From positions 310,001-374,000 of the forward strand of contig NZ_PTLZ01000001.1 in the NCBI RefSeq assembly GCF_003293745.1: a DNA stretch of 64,000 nt, given 5' to 3'. Origin of the DNA: Herminiimonas fonticola (GTDB lineage: Bacteria > Pseudomonadota > Gammaproteobacteria > Burkholderiales > Burkholderiaceae_D). Shown one piece after another: positions 8,485 to 17,431 of this stretch. How positions within the stretch are numbered: the first letter of the stretch is position 1; each line of letters begins with the position of its first letter. Below the pieces are notes generated by a model, which saw nothing but the letters and a program-made list of their open reading frames with translations, was not told where the DNA came from and did not search any database. The translations under genes were made by a program, and so were the position numbers.

Positions 8485-11052
8485 TCAACTCTGCACACGC
8501 GCTGCGATATGGGCTAGTGCTTCTTCCACTTGATCAACCAGAACCAGGCAGAGGTCGCCAGCTTGCAGGCTTTCCAGCGCGGTATCGATCGCGAGGAATT
8601 CGCCGTGAATTTCTTTGACCGATTGCGTGCGCTTGGCTTTTGCCAGACCTTCACGCAACAAGCCCAATACTTCACCGTCAGCACGACCGCGTTGACATTG
8701 ATCTTCGTACAGAATCACGTCATCGAATGCATCGCCGAGGATTTCAGTTTGGCGGCGCAAATCTTCATCGCGCCTGTCACCGGCACCGCTGATGACGACC
8801 ATGCGGCGTTTGGCGGGCATGGATTCTACTGCTCGCGTCAGTGCTTCGATCGCATCCGGATTGTGGCCGTAATCAGCGATGACGGTTGCGCCGCGATGGG
8901 AGAACAGGTTGAAGCGACCAGGCGTGGTCGCTGCGCTGTTTTCAAATGTGCGCAAACCAGTCAACACGATATTCCAGTCCAGGCCCAGGCCCCATGCTGC
9001 GCCTATAGCGGCCATGGCATTTTCTACCTGGAAGCCGATCAAGCCATTGTGTGTGATTGAGATATCGGAAAGCTTGATGCGATGTTCGAAGCTGCCTTCG
9101 GCGGCCACAATTTCAGTCCCATCCACATATACGACACGATTGCCTTGCGCGCGGTGTGTGGCGAGTACCGCTTGATGAACGTCTTTTGCAAAGAAGGTCA
9201 CGCTACCGCTGCAGCTGGCAGCCATGTTGGCGACCATAGGATCAGCGGCGTTCAAGACGGCAGTACCGTTAGGCGCTACGTTTTGCACGATGACGCGTTT
9301 GACGACGGCCAGATCTTCGACGGTTGAAATGAAGTTCAAGCCGAGGTGATCGCCGACGCCAATGTTGGTGACGACCGCGACGTTGCAACGATCAAAGCCG
9401 AGGCCTTCGCGCAAGACGCCGCCACGCGCGGTTTCAAAAACAGCTGCGTCTACATCGGGATGCATCAAGACATTGCGTGCGCTGCGTGGACCGCTGCAGT
9501 CGCCGGTATCGATACGTTCATTTTCGATGTACACGCCATCGGTGCTGGTCATGCCGACGCGATGTTTGTTCGCTTGCAAGATGTGCGCGATCAAACGGAC
9601 GGTGGTGGTTTTGCCGTTGGTGCCGGCAACTGCGACAACCGGAATGCGGCCATCGTCGCCTTCGGCAAACATGGTGGAAATAATTGCTTCGCCGACCGGG
9701 CGGCCTTTGCCGAACGATGGACGGATGTGCATGCGCAAGCCAGGTGCAGCATTGACTTCAACGATGCCGCCACCTTGTTCTTCCATGGTCTTGTTGACAG
9801 TTTCGCAAACCAGATCGACGCCGCAGATATCGAGGCCGATCATTTGTGCGGCCTCAATCACGCGCGCTGCCATCTCTGGATGCACATCGTCGGTGACGTC
9901 TGTTGCGATACCGCCGGTACTCAGGTTTGCGTTGTTGCGCAGCAGGACTGGCGAACCTTTGGCTGGAATACTGGACAGGACGTAATTCTGTTTCTCCAGC
10001 GTTGCCACGGTAGTGCTGTCGACCTTGATTTTAGTCAGTGGTGTGGCATGACCATCACCGCGCAATGGATCCAGATTGACCTGGTCGATCAATTGCTGAA
10101 TCGTTTGTACGCCATCGCCTATGACTTCCGGCGGCGTGCGGCGTGCGGCAGCGATCAATTGCTTGCCGACCACGAGGAAGCGGTAATCCTGTCCGGAAAT
10201 ATAACGCTCGATCACTACATCGTCGCAAATGACTTGCGCTGCGGCAAAGCCGGCTTCGATTTCTTCGCGGGTTTTCAGGTTGACGGAAACGCCTTTGCCC
10301 TGATTGCCGTCACGTGGTTTGATGACGACGGCTGCGCCGATTTCGCCGGCAGCTTTCCACGCATCTTCTGCGGTAGTGACTGAGCGACCATCCGGGACGG
10401 GCACGCCAGCTGCACTTAACAGCAGCTTGGTCATTTCCTTGTCTTGCGCAATCGATTCGGCAATCGCGCTGGTGAAGCCGGTTTCCGCAGCCTGGATACG
10501 CAATTGTTTGCTACCCCAGCCGAACTGCACCATGCTGCCTTCGGTCAGGCGGCGATATGGAATGCCACGTGCAACCGCTGCATCGACGATGGAGCCAGTG
10601 CTTGGTCCGAGACGGATGTCTTCATCCAGTTCGCGCAAGCTGGCCAATGCAGTTGCCAGATTGAACAAAGTATCTTCCACTGCTGCGCGGCACAGGTTTT
10701 GTGCGAGTTCAAAGGCAAGACGGCCGACTGCTTCTTCAGTGTATTCGACGACGACCTGGTAAGTGTCTTTTTCGATGGTTGCTATGGTGCGGCTGAATGT
10801 CACCGGGCAACCGGCTTGCGCTTGCAAACCTAAAGCGGCGAACTCAAGCACGTCGGCCATGGAAAACGCCTGCTTCGGACGTGCGCTTTCTATGAATTTA
10901 ATTTCAGGAAAGCGAGCGCGCAGACGGTCTTCGAAACCGGGAATTGCAGCAATGTCTTGTTCCGACTCATTGCACGACACAATGGCTTCGATCGACGTGT
11001 GCCGGCTCCAGAGATTGGGGCCGCGCAGGGCGCGAACGCGGGATATTTCCAT
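8485..11052 (-). CDS. cphA: Cyanophycin synthetase
   Basis: Makes cyanophycin (multi-L-arginyl-poly-L-aspartate) from Asp, Arg and ATP. From the ATG at 11052 it has 855 residues, the usual length, and begins with the conserved MEISRVRALRGPN. Domains: N-terminal domain (1-160), ATP-grasp (about 210-470) adding Asp, and Mur-ligase-like domain with an intact P-loop GTNGKTTT (about 479) adding Arg, with a complete C-terminal lobe. The start at 11052 has GGA 8 bases upstream. The frame is open to 11178, which would add 42 residues without family similarity and reach within 5 bases of cphA', so a longer start cannot be excluded. It lies downstream of cphA', probably cotranscribed. Confidence 0.93.
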   Translation of the reverse strand: MEISRVRALRGPNLWSRHTSIEAIVSCNESEQDIAAIPGFEDRLRARFPEIKFIESARPKQAFSMADVLEFAALGLQAQAGCPVTFSRTIATIEKDTYQVVVEYTEEAVGRLAFELAQNLCRAAVEDTLFNLATALASLRELDEDIRLGPSTGSIVDAAVARGIPYRRLTEGSMVQFGWGSKQLRIQAAETGFTSAIAESIAQDKEMTKLLLSAAGVPVPDGRSVTTAEDAWKAAGEIGAAVVIKPRDGNQGKGVSVNLKTREEIEAGFAAAQVICDDVVIERYISGQDYRFLVVGKQLIAAARRTPPEVIGDGVQTIQQLIDQVNLDPLRGDGHATPLTKIKVDSTTVATLEKQNYVLSSIPAKGSPVLLRNNANLSTGGIATDVTDDVHPEMAARVIEAAQMIGLDICGVDLVCETVNKTMEEQGGGIVEVNAAPGLRMHIRPSFGKGRPVGEAIISTMFAEGDDGRIPVVAVAGTNGKTTTVRLIAHILQANKHRVGMTSTDGVYIENERIDTGDCSGPRSARNVLMHPDVDAAVFETARGGVLREGLGFDRCNVAVVTNIGVGDHLGLNFISTVEDLAVVKRVIVQNVAPNGTAVLNAADPMVANMAASCSGSVTFFAKDVHQAVLATHRAQGNRVVYVDGTEIVAAEGSFEHRIKLSDISITHNGLIGFQVENAMAAIGAAWGLGLDWNIVLTGLRTFENSAATTPGRFNLFSHRGATVIADYGHNPDAIEALTRAVESMPAKRRMVVISGAGDRRDEDLRRQTEILGDAFDDVILYEDQCQRGRADGEVLGLLREGLAKAKRTQSVKEIHGEFLAIDTALESLQAGDLCLVLVDQVEEALAHIAARVQS

Positions 11053-11183
11053 GGACATCTTCCTTCTTGGCGCAGCAGCTGGCCGAATCTTGGCGCTGCG
11101 CGGCACTTTGTTATTTGATGCGCTAGTGTAAACCGCATCCGTCTCTTTATTGGTGTGATATGCAAAAACAGTGCTCATGGCGT

Positions 11184-13358
11184 TTAGGCGGCGATGGCCG
11201 CTTCGGTTGGTTCAAACGACTCAATCCCGACGCGCATCAAGTCGGGGCTGACGCCAAGTGCCCATGCTGCTGCAATGGCGGCTAATACAGTTTCGATGTT
11301 CAGGTTTGCGTGATTTTGTGTGGCGTTAGGGATCAGAGTTTCTTCCTTGCCTGATGCCAGCACAATCTGACCGTCACGCAAGAAGACGGCGCGTTGGCCT
11401 TGTTCCAGATGCGTAGCGATGGAGGCAACACTGGCTGATGCAGCAAAGAAAATCACGCTGCCATCACACAAAGAAGCCAGTTCGGCGACCCGCGCATCGG
11501 CGGCATTCAATACCGCGACGCCGGTTGGCAACACGACATCGACCTGCGTGCGCGCGACGCGGCTGCTCATCTGGTCGGCATCATCGATATAGAATTCCGG
11601 CAGGCTGCCAGTCGGATCGATATTTGTGACCACGCCAACCTGGCACCAGTCGTAGGCGAGGCCTTCCGACAGAATGGCTTTGCTGTCGTTTTCAAATACG
11701 GCGGTTTCGACCATGCGGTTAATCAGGACTTGACGCGAGGCATCCCAGTTGTCGCTGGATTTCTTCAAGACCTGGCGTTGATGCAGGAACAAACCATCCT
11801 TGCATGCGAGGCCGACGTAGGTGCCTTGCAGATGCAGCAACCATGCGATCAGGCGCGATACAGCGGTGGTGCCATGCGAGCCGGTCACGCCAACGATAGG
11901 GATGCGGCCGCTTTCATCTTCAGCAAACAAATGATCGACAATCGCGCGACCGACTGGACGAGCTGGGCCGTCGGCGGGTTTCAAATGCATCAGCAAACCC
12001 GGGCCGGCGTTGACTTCAACAATCGCTCCGCCTTGTTCAGCCAGTGGTTTGGAAATGTCTTCGACCACCAGATCGACACCAGCGATATCCAGACCGACGA
12101 TGCGGGCGGCCAGCGCGGCGGTGGCGGCAACGCTAGGGTGAACCAGATCGGTTACATCGCAGGAGACATTGCCGTTACGTTGCACTAAAACGCGTTCGCC
12201 GTCTTTCGGTACGGATTCGGTCGTGAAGCCCTGACGTGCCAGTTGCAGCAAGACCGGGCGTGGATCATCGTCCGGATCGGTCAGGACCAGATTGAGCGGA
12301 TGTTCTTCGCTGCTGCCGCGACGCGGATCGTTATTGAGTTGGCTCTCGATCAGTTGCATGACGGTGGATACGCCGTCGCCGGTGATCCATGCTTCTTCGC
12401 CGCGGGCAGCAGCGACCAGCTTGCCGCCGACGACCAGCAGACGGTGTTCGTCGCCGCGTACAAAGCGTTCGACGATGACGTCGCTGCTTTCCTGCTCAGC
12501 CAGTTCAAATGCGGCGCGTACTTCGGTTTCGGTATTGAGGTTAATCGACACACCGCGACCATGGTTGCCGTCGAGCGGCTTGACCACGACTGGCAGGCCG
12601 ATACTTTCTGCTGCTTCCCATGCCGCGTTGGCGGAATCGACAATGCTGCCTTCCGGTACGGGTACGCCACATGACTGCAGCAGGGTTTTGGTGAGTTCCT
12701 TATCGCGCGAAATGGTTTCGGCAATCGCGCTGGTCTGGTCGGTTTCGGCAGTCCAGATGCGACGTTGTTTCACGCCGTAACCGAGTTGCACCAGATTGCC
12801 GTCGTTCAGACGCATCGATGGAATGCGTCTATCGGTGGCAGCTTCGACAATGCAGCCGGTGCTCGGACCTAGGGCGACGGATTCCAGAATGTTACGCAGA
12901 TTGTCTACCGTCGATTTAACATCAAAGGGTTTGTCTTCGATGGCGGCCATTACCAAGTCGCGGGCGGCAACCAATGCGGCGCGGCTGACTTCTTCATGGC
13001 GGGCGCGGACGACGATTTTGTAGACGCCGCGTTTCGAGGTTTCGCGCGCTTTGCCGAAACCACTTTGCATGCCGGCAAGATTTTGCAGCTCTATCATCAC
13101 GTGTTCCATGATGTGGCCTGGCCAAGTGCCTTCACGTACGCGCATCAAAAAGCCGCCGTGCACGCCGACGCCACAGTGATGTTCGACCAGGCTAGGCAGC
13201 CATGCGGTCAGACGTTCATAGAATCCAGGGATGGTATTGGATGGCGAGTCTTCCAGATCGCCAATATCTACCCATGCCTCAAGCACAGGACGATACGTCC
13301 AAATATTCGGTCCACGTAGACTCAGCACATCGATGATATCGATGGTTTTATTGTTCAT
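11184..13358 (-). CDS. cphA': Cyanophycin synthetase paralogue CphA', Mur-ligase module degenerate
   Basis: A 724-residue paralogue of CphA starting with the conserved LRGPNIW motif. The N-terminal and ATP-grasp domains look complete (KPLDGNHGRG near 265, VEVNAGPG near 450). In the Mur-ligase domain the P-loop reads GSHGTTA (about residue 493) in place of GTNGKTT, losing the nucleotide-binding lysine. The protein also stops about 130 residues before the end of CphA, so the C-terminal Mur lobe is missing. By sequence only the ATP-grasp half should be catalytic. Paralogues of this length beside cphA are known in Burkholderiales as cphA'. It is the first gene of the pair, transcribed away from the ABC exporter. 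Confidence 0.9.
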   Translation of the reverse strand: MNNKTIDIIDVLSLRGPNIWTYRPVLEAWVDIGDLEDSPSNTIPGFYERLTAWLPSLVEHHCGVGVHGGFLMRVREGTWPGHIMEHVMIELQNLAGMQSGFGKARETSKRGVYKIVVRARHEEVSRAALVAARDLVMAAIEDKPFDVKSTVDNLRNILESVALGPSTGCIVEAATDRRIPSMRLNDGNLVQLGYGVKQRRIWTAETDQTSAIAETISRDKELTKTLLQSCGVPVPEGSIVDSANAAWEAAESIGLPVVVKPLDGNHGRGVSINLNTETEVRAAFELAEQESSDVIVERFVRGDEHRLLVVGGKLVAAARGEEAWITGDGVSTVMQLIESQLNNDPRRGSSEEHPLNLVLTDPDDDPRPVLLQLARQGFTTESVPKDGERVLVQRNGNVSCDVTDLVHPSVAATAALAARIVGLDIAGVDLVVEDISKPLAEQGGAIVEVNAGPGLLMHLKPADGPARPVGRAIVDHLFAEDESGRIPIVGVTGSHGTTAVSRLIAWLLHLQGTYVGLACKDGLFLHQRQVLKKSSDNWDASRQVLINRMVETAVFENDSKAILSEGLAYDWCQVGVVTNIDPTGSLPEFYIDDADQMSSRVARTQVDVVLPTGVAVLNAADARVAELASLCDGSVIFFAASASVASIATHLEQGQRAVFLRDGQIVLASGKEETLIPNATQNHANLNIETVLAAIAAAWALGVSPDLMRVGIESFEPTEAAIAA

Positions 13359-13589
13359 TTTATAATGTGTGGGTGAGTGTCTAAGCCAAAACTGCTATGG
13401 CTAAAATTGAAGTAACGCTCTCGGCGTTCTTTGGTTTACTTGTTTCGCGATTATATTTCACGTGTCGCTAAATACGCAGCAACAAGTTGAGACGTTTGGA
13501 TATACTTGCCGCAATATCGAGATAAAACCATATATTCTGGTCGCAAGTTCGATCAACATCCGTTCTTCACGAAACACCTTCCTGCCTTG
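13359..13589. promoter_or_regulatory. Divergent promoter region of the cyanophycin locus
   Basis: A 230-bp AT-rich gap between the divergent cphA' and ABC-exporter genes. Both transcripts must begin here. TATATT (from 13452) is a possible -10 for the plus strand, but no -35 is clear. No strong dyad is seen. Confidence 0.4.
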
Positions 13590-15848
13590 ATGAAAACTGC
13601 ATTTCCAATATTATTACCAACAAAACAAGCACTTCCTGCGCTGTTGCAGGATGCAACTGGGCAATTGAGCAAGAATGAAATCATACTCGCCCATCTGGAA
13701 CTTGATCTTGACCTGAGTCTGCATTTCGTCCCGGGCATCGTCATTTTGACGAATTTGCGCCTGTTGGCCCGTTCCCTGAACGAAACTGTTTGGCAAAGCT
13801 GGTCTTGCCACACCGCAGATCTGGCGCTCAAACACCACGATCATGCCGGCGTCGGTACGCTGGAATTACAAGATGCCACATCGCAGTTGGCCAGTTGGCG
13901 TTACACGCTGGCGCAAAATCCTGCCGCATTGGCATTACTGACGCAATTCGATCGCTTGCGCCATGAAATCACGACCGGGGTAAAGTCCGCGGTTGCCGAT
14001 CAGGATGACGATGCGGAAGAAGAGGCAGATGCCGAAACTGACGGCGTTGCAGAAGAGCAAGCGCCATCGACGGCGTCGCTGTTTCGCTTGTGGCGTTTTG
14101 CGAAACCGTATCGCGGCCAATTGCTGGCCGGCTTCCTGCTGACGCTGGCGTCCACCGCCGCGACGCTGGTGCCACCGTACATGACGATGCCTTTGATGGA
14201 TAACGTCCTGATCCCGTATCAAAACGGCGCGCCGCTCGACACCGCTTTGGTTGCGCTTTACCTCGGTGGCTTGTTCGGTGCGGCTTTGGTTGCCTGGAGT
14301 TTGGGCTGGGCCAAAACTTATATTCTGGCGCTGGTCAGCGAGCGCATAGGTGCAGATTTGCGCACCACCACTTACGAACATTTGTTGCGCCTGTCGCTGC
14401 AGTATTTCGGCGGCAAACGTACCGGCGATTTGATGACACGCATTGGTTCCGAGACCGATCGCATCTGCGTTTTCCTGTCGCTGCATTTACTGGATTTCTT
14501 CACTGATGTGTTGATGATCTTGATGACGGCGGTGATTCTGGCGTCTATCAATCCGTGGCTGGCCTTGGTCACCTTGTTGCCGCTGCCATTCATCGCATGG
14601 ATGATTCATGTGGTGCGCGACAAATTGCGTAATGGTTTCGAAAAAGTGGATCGCATCTGGTCGCAAGTGACCAACGTGCTGGCCGATACAATACCCGGCA
14701 TACGTGTGGTGAAAGCATTTGCGCAGGAAAAACGTGAAGCGGCGCGTTTCCGTGAAGCCAATAATCACAATTTGCTGATCAACGACAGAGTCAATAAAGT
14801 CTGGTCGCTGTTTTCACCTACCGTCACTTTCCTTACGGAAATCGGTTTGCTGGTGGTGTGGGCTTTCGGTATCTGGCAGGTGTCGCGCGGCATGGTCACG
14901 GTCGGTGTCCTGGTTGCATTTCTTGCCTACATCAGCCGTTTTTATACGCGCCTCGATTCCATGAGCCGTATCGTCTCGGTTACGCAAAAAGCGGCGACTG
15001 GTGCCAAGCGGATTTTCGATATCCTCGATCACGTTTCCAGCGTGCCGGAAGCAGCGAATCCGGTTCGGATGGAAAAAGTGCAGGGTCGCATCACGATACG
15101 CGACATTGGTTTCCGTTACGGTAATCGCGCGGTGATACGCGGTCTGGATCTGAATATTCAGCCGGGCGAAATGATAGGTCTGGTCGGTCATAGCGGTTCC
15201 GGCAAAAGTACGCTGGTTAATCTGATTTGCCGTTTCTATGATGTGTCAGAGGGCGCGATCATGGTTGATGGCGTGGATATCCGTGCTATCTCGATTCCGG
15301 AATATCGCCGCAATATCGGCCTCGTGTTGCAAGAGCCTTTCCTGTTCTTCGGCACGATTGCCGAAAACATTGCTTACGGCAAACCAAACGCAAGTCGCGA
15401 AGATATTATCGCGGCGGCGCGTGCCGCGAATGCGCATGAATTCATTTTGCGCCTGCCGCACGGTTACGATTCCATGGTCGGCGAACGCGGGCAAACCTTG
15501 TCCGGTGGCGAGCGCCAGCGCATTTCGATTGCGCGCGCCTTGCTGATCGATCCGCATATTCTAATTCTGGATGAGGCAACTTCATCCGTCGATACCACGA
15601 CCGAACGCGAGATACAAAAAGCGTTGGACAATCTGGTGCGCGGCCGTACCACAATCGCGATCGCGCATCGTTTGTCTACCTTGCGTCGCGCTGATCGCAT
15701 CGTTGTCATGGATAGAGGACAAATCGTGGAAGTCGGTTCGCACGACGATTTGCTGGCGCGCGAAGGTGCGTATTACAAGTTGTATCAGGCGCAACAACGG
15801 CAGGCCGAAGACATGCTGGAAGATAATGCAGGGAAGGAAACGGCATGA
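13590..15848 (+). CDS. Cyanophycin-associated ABC exporter (fused permease/ATPase) with N-terminal extension
   Basis: A 752-residue half-transporter from the ATG at 13590; the open frame extends to a TTG at 13506, but those residues look non-native. Order: N-terminal domain (about 1-125) with the segment GIVILTNLRLLARS, reminiscent of bacterial PH/GRAM-like folds; an acidic linker (about 136-157); six membrane helices of an exporter permease (about 180-470); and a nucleotide-binding domain. That domain has Walker A GHSGSGKST (about 533), the LSGGERQR signature (about 636) and Walker B ILILDEATSS (about 657), all intact. It overlaps the DUF1854 gene by 4 bases. Transporters of this build are found with cphA genes in beta-proteobacteria. 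The substrate is unknown. Confidence 0.88.
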   Translation: MKTAFPILLPTKQALPALLQDATGQLSKNEIILAHLELDLDLSLHFVPGIVILTNLRLLARSLNETVWQSWSCHTADLALKHHDHAGVGTLELQDATSQLASWRYTLAQNPAALALLTQFDRLRHEITTGVKSAVADQDDDAEEEADAETDGVAEEQAPSTASLFRLWRFAKPYRGQLLAGFLLTLASTAATLVPPYMTMPLMDNVLIPYQNGAPLDTALVALYLGGLFGAALVAWSLGWAKTYILALVSERIGADLRTTTYEHLLRLSLQYFGGKRTGDLMTRIGSETDRICVFLSLHLLDFFTDVLMILMTAVILASINPWLALVTLLPLPFIAWMIHVVRDKLRNGFEKVDRIWSQVTNVLADTIPGIRVVKAFAQEKREAARFREANNHNLLINDRVNKVWSLFSPTVTFLTEIGLLVVWAFGIWQVSRGMVTVGVLVAFLAYISRFYTRLDSMSRIVSVTQKAATGAKRIFDILDHVSSVPEAANPVRMEKVQGRITIRDIGFRYGNRAVIRGLDLNIQPGEMIGLVGHSGSGKSTLVNLICRFYDVSEGAIMVDGVDIRAISIPEYRRNIGLVLQEPFLFFGTIAENIAYGKPNASREDIIAAARAANAHEFILRLPHGYDSMVGERGQTLSGGERQRISIARALLIDPHILILDEATSSVDTTTEREIQKALDNLVRGRTTIAIAHRLSTLRRADRIVVMDRGQIVEVGSHDDLLAREGAYYKLYQAQQRQAEDMLEDNAGKETA

Positions 15849-16336
15849 GCGACGTGCAATCAACTCAATCCAAACAGTTTCAACTCAGCCGCAATGCCTT
15901 CGGTAAATTGATTTACACCGCAGTCGGTGACGATGAGGTACATGAAGGCGTCGTGCCTGTGCGCGCGTTTCCTATCGCCGCACCGGATGTCGGCATCGCG
16001 CTTGTCAGCACCGATGGTCGCGAACTGGCGTGGATAGAAAAACTCAGTGACCTGCCGGATGCGATACGCTTGCTGCTGGAAGAAGAGTTGGCCAATCGCG
16101 AATTTCTGCCCGAGATCACGCAGATCAAGCATGTGTCTGTCTTCGCCTCACCGAGTACCTGGACCGTCGCCACTAATCGCGGCGATGCATTGCTGGTGCT
16201 GAAAGGCGAAGAAGATATACGTCGCATAGGCGAATCGGCATTGATCATCGCCGACACGCATGGCATTCAGTTCCTGATTCGCGATTTGAAAAAGCTGGAT
16301 AAGCACAGCCGTAAACTGCTGGATCGATTCCTGTAA
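15845..16336 (+). CDS. DUF1854 family protein, cyanophycin-associated
   Basis: A 163-residue soluble protein whose ATG overlaps the stop of the ABC exporter (ATGA), so the two are translationally coupled. Features are the central VPVRAFPIAAPDVGIALVS region, GRELAWIEKL, and the C-terminal half DTHGIQFLIRDL typical of DUF1854. No catalytic motif is seen. Family members co-occur with cyanophycin genes. A role as a partner of the exporter's cytoplasmic domains is likely from the coupling but unproven. Confidence 0.85.
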   Translation: MSDVQSTQSKQFQLSRNAFGKLIYTAVGDDEVHEGVVPVRAFPIAAPDVGIALVSTDGRELAWIEKLSDLPDAIRLLLEEELANREFLPEITQIKHVSVFASPSTWTVATNRGDALLVLKGEEDIRRIGESALIIADTHGIQFLIRDLKKLDKHSRKLLDRFL

Positions 16337-16395
16337 TCGATTGCATGCACGCGGTGCAAATGCGCGCATGCAATCCTGCGAAAGGAGTAATGTTT

Positions 16396-17376
16396 ATGTC
16401 CAGTCGTTCGCAAGATCATCTGCCTACGGTATTGCGAAATCTCGCGGTACCCGTCATCGGTGCGCCCATGTTCATTGCCAGCGGACCCGAACTGGTGCTG
16501 GCGCAATGCAAAGCCGGTATCGTTGGTGCTTTTCCGGCATTGAATGCACGGCCGGCCGAATTGCTGGATACGTGGTTGACCGAGATGCAGGCCGATCTGG
16601 CCGCATACAAAGTCGCACATCCGGATGCCATCATTGGCCCGATAGCCGTCAATCAAATCGTCCATCAATCGAACGACCGCCTCGCGCACGATGTCGCGGT
16701 TTGCGTCCAGCATCGCGTACCCATCATTATTTCATCGCTGCAGGCACCACCCAAAGAAATGATGGATGCGATACATGGTTACGGTGGCGTCGTATTACAC
16801 GACGTGATCTCTATTCGGCATGCCAAAAAAGCGCTGGAAGCGGGTGTCGATGGCTTGATCCTGGTCGCCGCAGGTGCCGGCGGTCATGCCGGAACCTTGT
16901 CGCCATTCGCGCTGGTCGGCGAGGTACGGAAATTCTTTCACGGGCCGATTGCCTTGTCGGGCGCAATCGCAAGTGGCGATGCAGTGCTGGCTGCGCAGGC
17001 GATGGGAGCCGATTTTGCGTATATAGGGTCGCGCTGGCTGGCGACGAAAGAAGCCAATGTCGATGAAGCTTATCGGCAGGCACTCGTGACATCAACGGCT
17101 GCCGATATCGTCTATAGCAATTTGTTTACTGGCGTGCATGGCAATTATTTGAGGAAATCCATCATCAACATGGGGCTGGATCCGGATAATTTGCCGCAAG
17201 CTGACAAGACGACGATGAACTTCGGTTCTGGTAGTGCCAACCAGGTCAAGGCATGGCGCGATATTTGGGGCGCGGGCCAAGGTGTGGGCATGGTCGACGC
17301 TGTCACCAGCGTGGCGGACGCGGTGCAGCGCCTGATTGTCGAATACGGGGCGGCAAAAGCACGCATGCAGATTTAA
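16396..17376 (+). CDS. Nitronate monooxygenase / NPD-family FMN oxidoreductase
   Basis: A 326-residue TIM-barrel flavoprotein. The ATG at 16396 was chosen because AAGGAG lies 8 bases upstream; the frame is open from 16345 but that part has no family similarity. Motifs are VIGAPMFIASGP (about 18-29), the substrate-loop segment FPALNARP, the phosphate-binding AGAGGHAG (about 160-167) and IASGDAVLAAQAMGAD (about 198-213). The family oxidises alkyl nitronates with O2, detoxifying propionate-3-nitronate; some members act on other enolisable substrates. It is 60 bases downstream of the DUF1854 gene and might be cotranscribed, but it has no clear link to cyanophycin. Confidence 0.85.
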   Translation: MSSRSQDHLPTVLRNLAVPVIGAPMFIASGPELVLAQCKAGIVGAFPALNARPAELLDTWLTEMQADLAAYKVAHPDAIIGPIAVNQIVHQSNDRLAHDVAVCVQHRVPIIISSLQAPPKEMMDAIHGYGGVVLHDVISIRHAKKALEAGVDGLILVAAGAGGHAGTLSPFALVGEVRKFFHGPIALSGAIASGDAVLAAQAMGADFAYIGSRWLATKEANVDEAYRQALVTSTAADIVYSNLFTGVHGNYLRKSIINMGLDPDNLPQADKTTMNFGSGSANQVKAWRDIWGAGQGVGMVDAVTSVADAVQRLIVEYGAAKARMQI

Positions 17377-17410
17377 ATCTGTCATTTTTGGCAATGCAAA
17401 AATGACAGAT
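17377..17410. repeat. Perfect 14-bp inverted repeat, possible terminator
   Basis: ATCTGTCATTTTTG and its exact reverse complement are separated by six bases. It begins right after the stop codon of the nitronate monooxygenase gene and lies between convergent genes. The internal T5/A5 tracts are inside the stem rather than after it, so it is not a classical rho-independent terminator; an mRNA-end-protecting hairpin is as likely. Confidence 0.6.
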
Positions 17411-17431
17411 GACGGCAATCGTGATGCCTAC

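Noticed and set aside
9346-10383. 345-codon plus-strand frame opposite cphA
   Set aside because: Antisense shadow of the cyanophycin synthetase; composition rich in Asp, His and Cys, no initiation signal and no family resemblance.
11053-11178. Extended N-terminus of CphA from 11178
   Set aside because: The added 42 residues are Ser/Lys/Arg-rich with no family similarity, and a ribosome binding site fits the 11052 start; not fully excluded.
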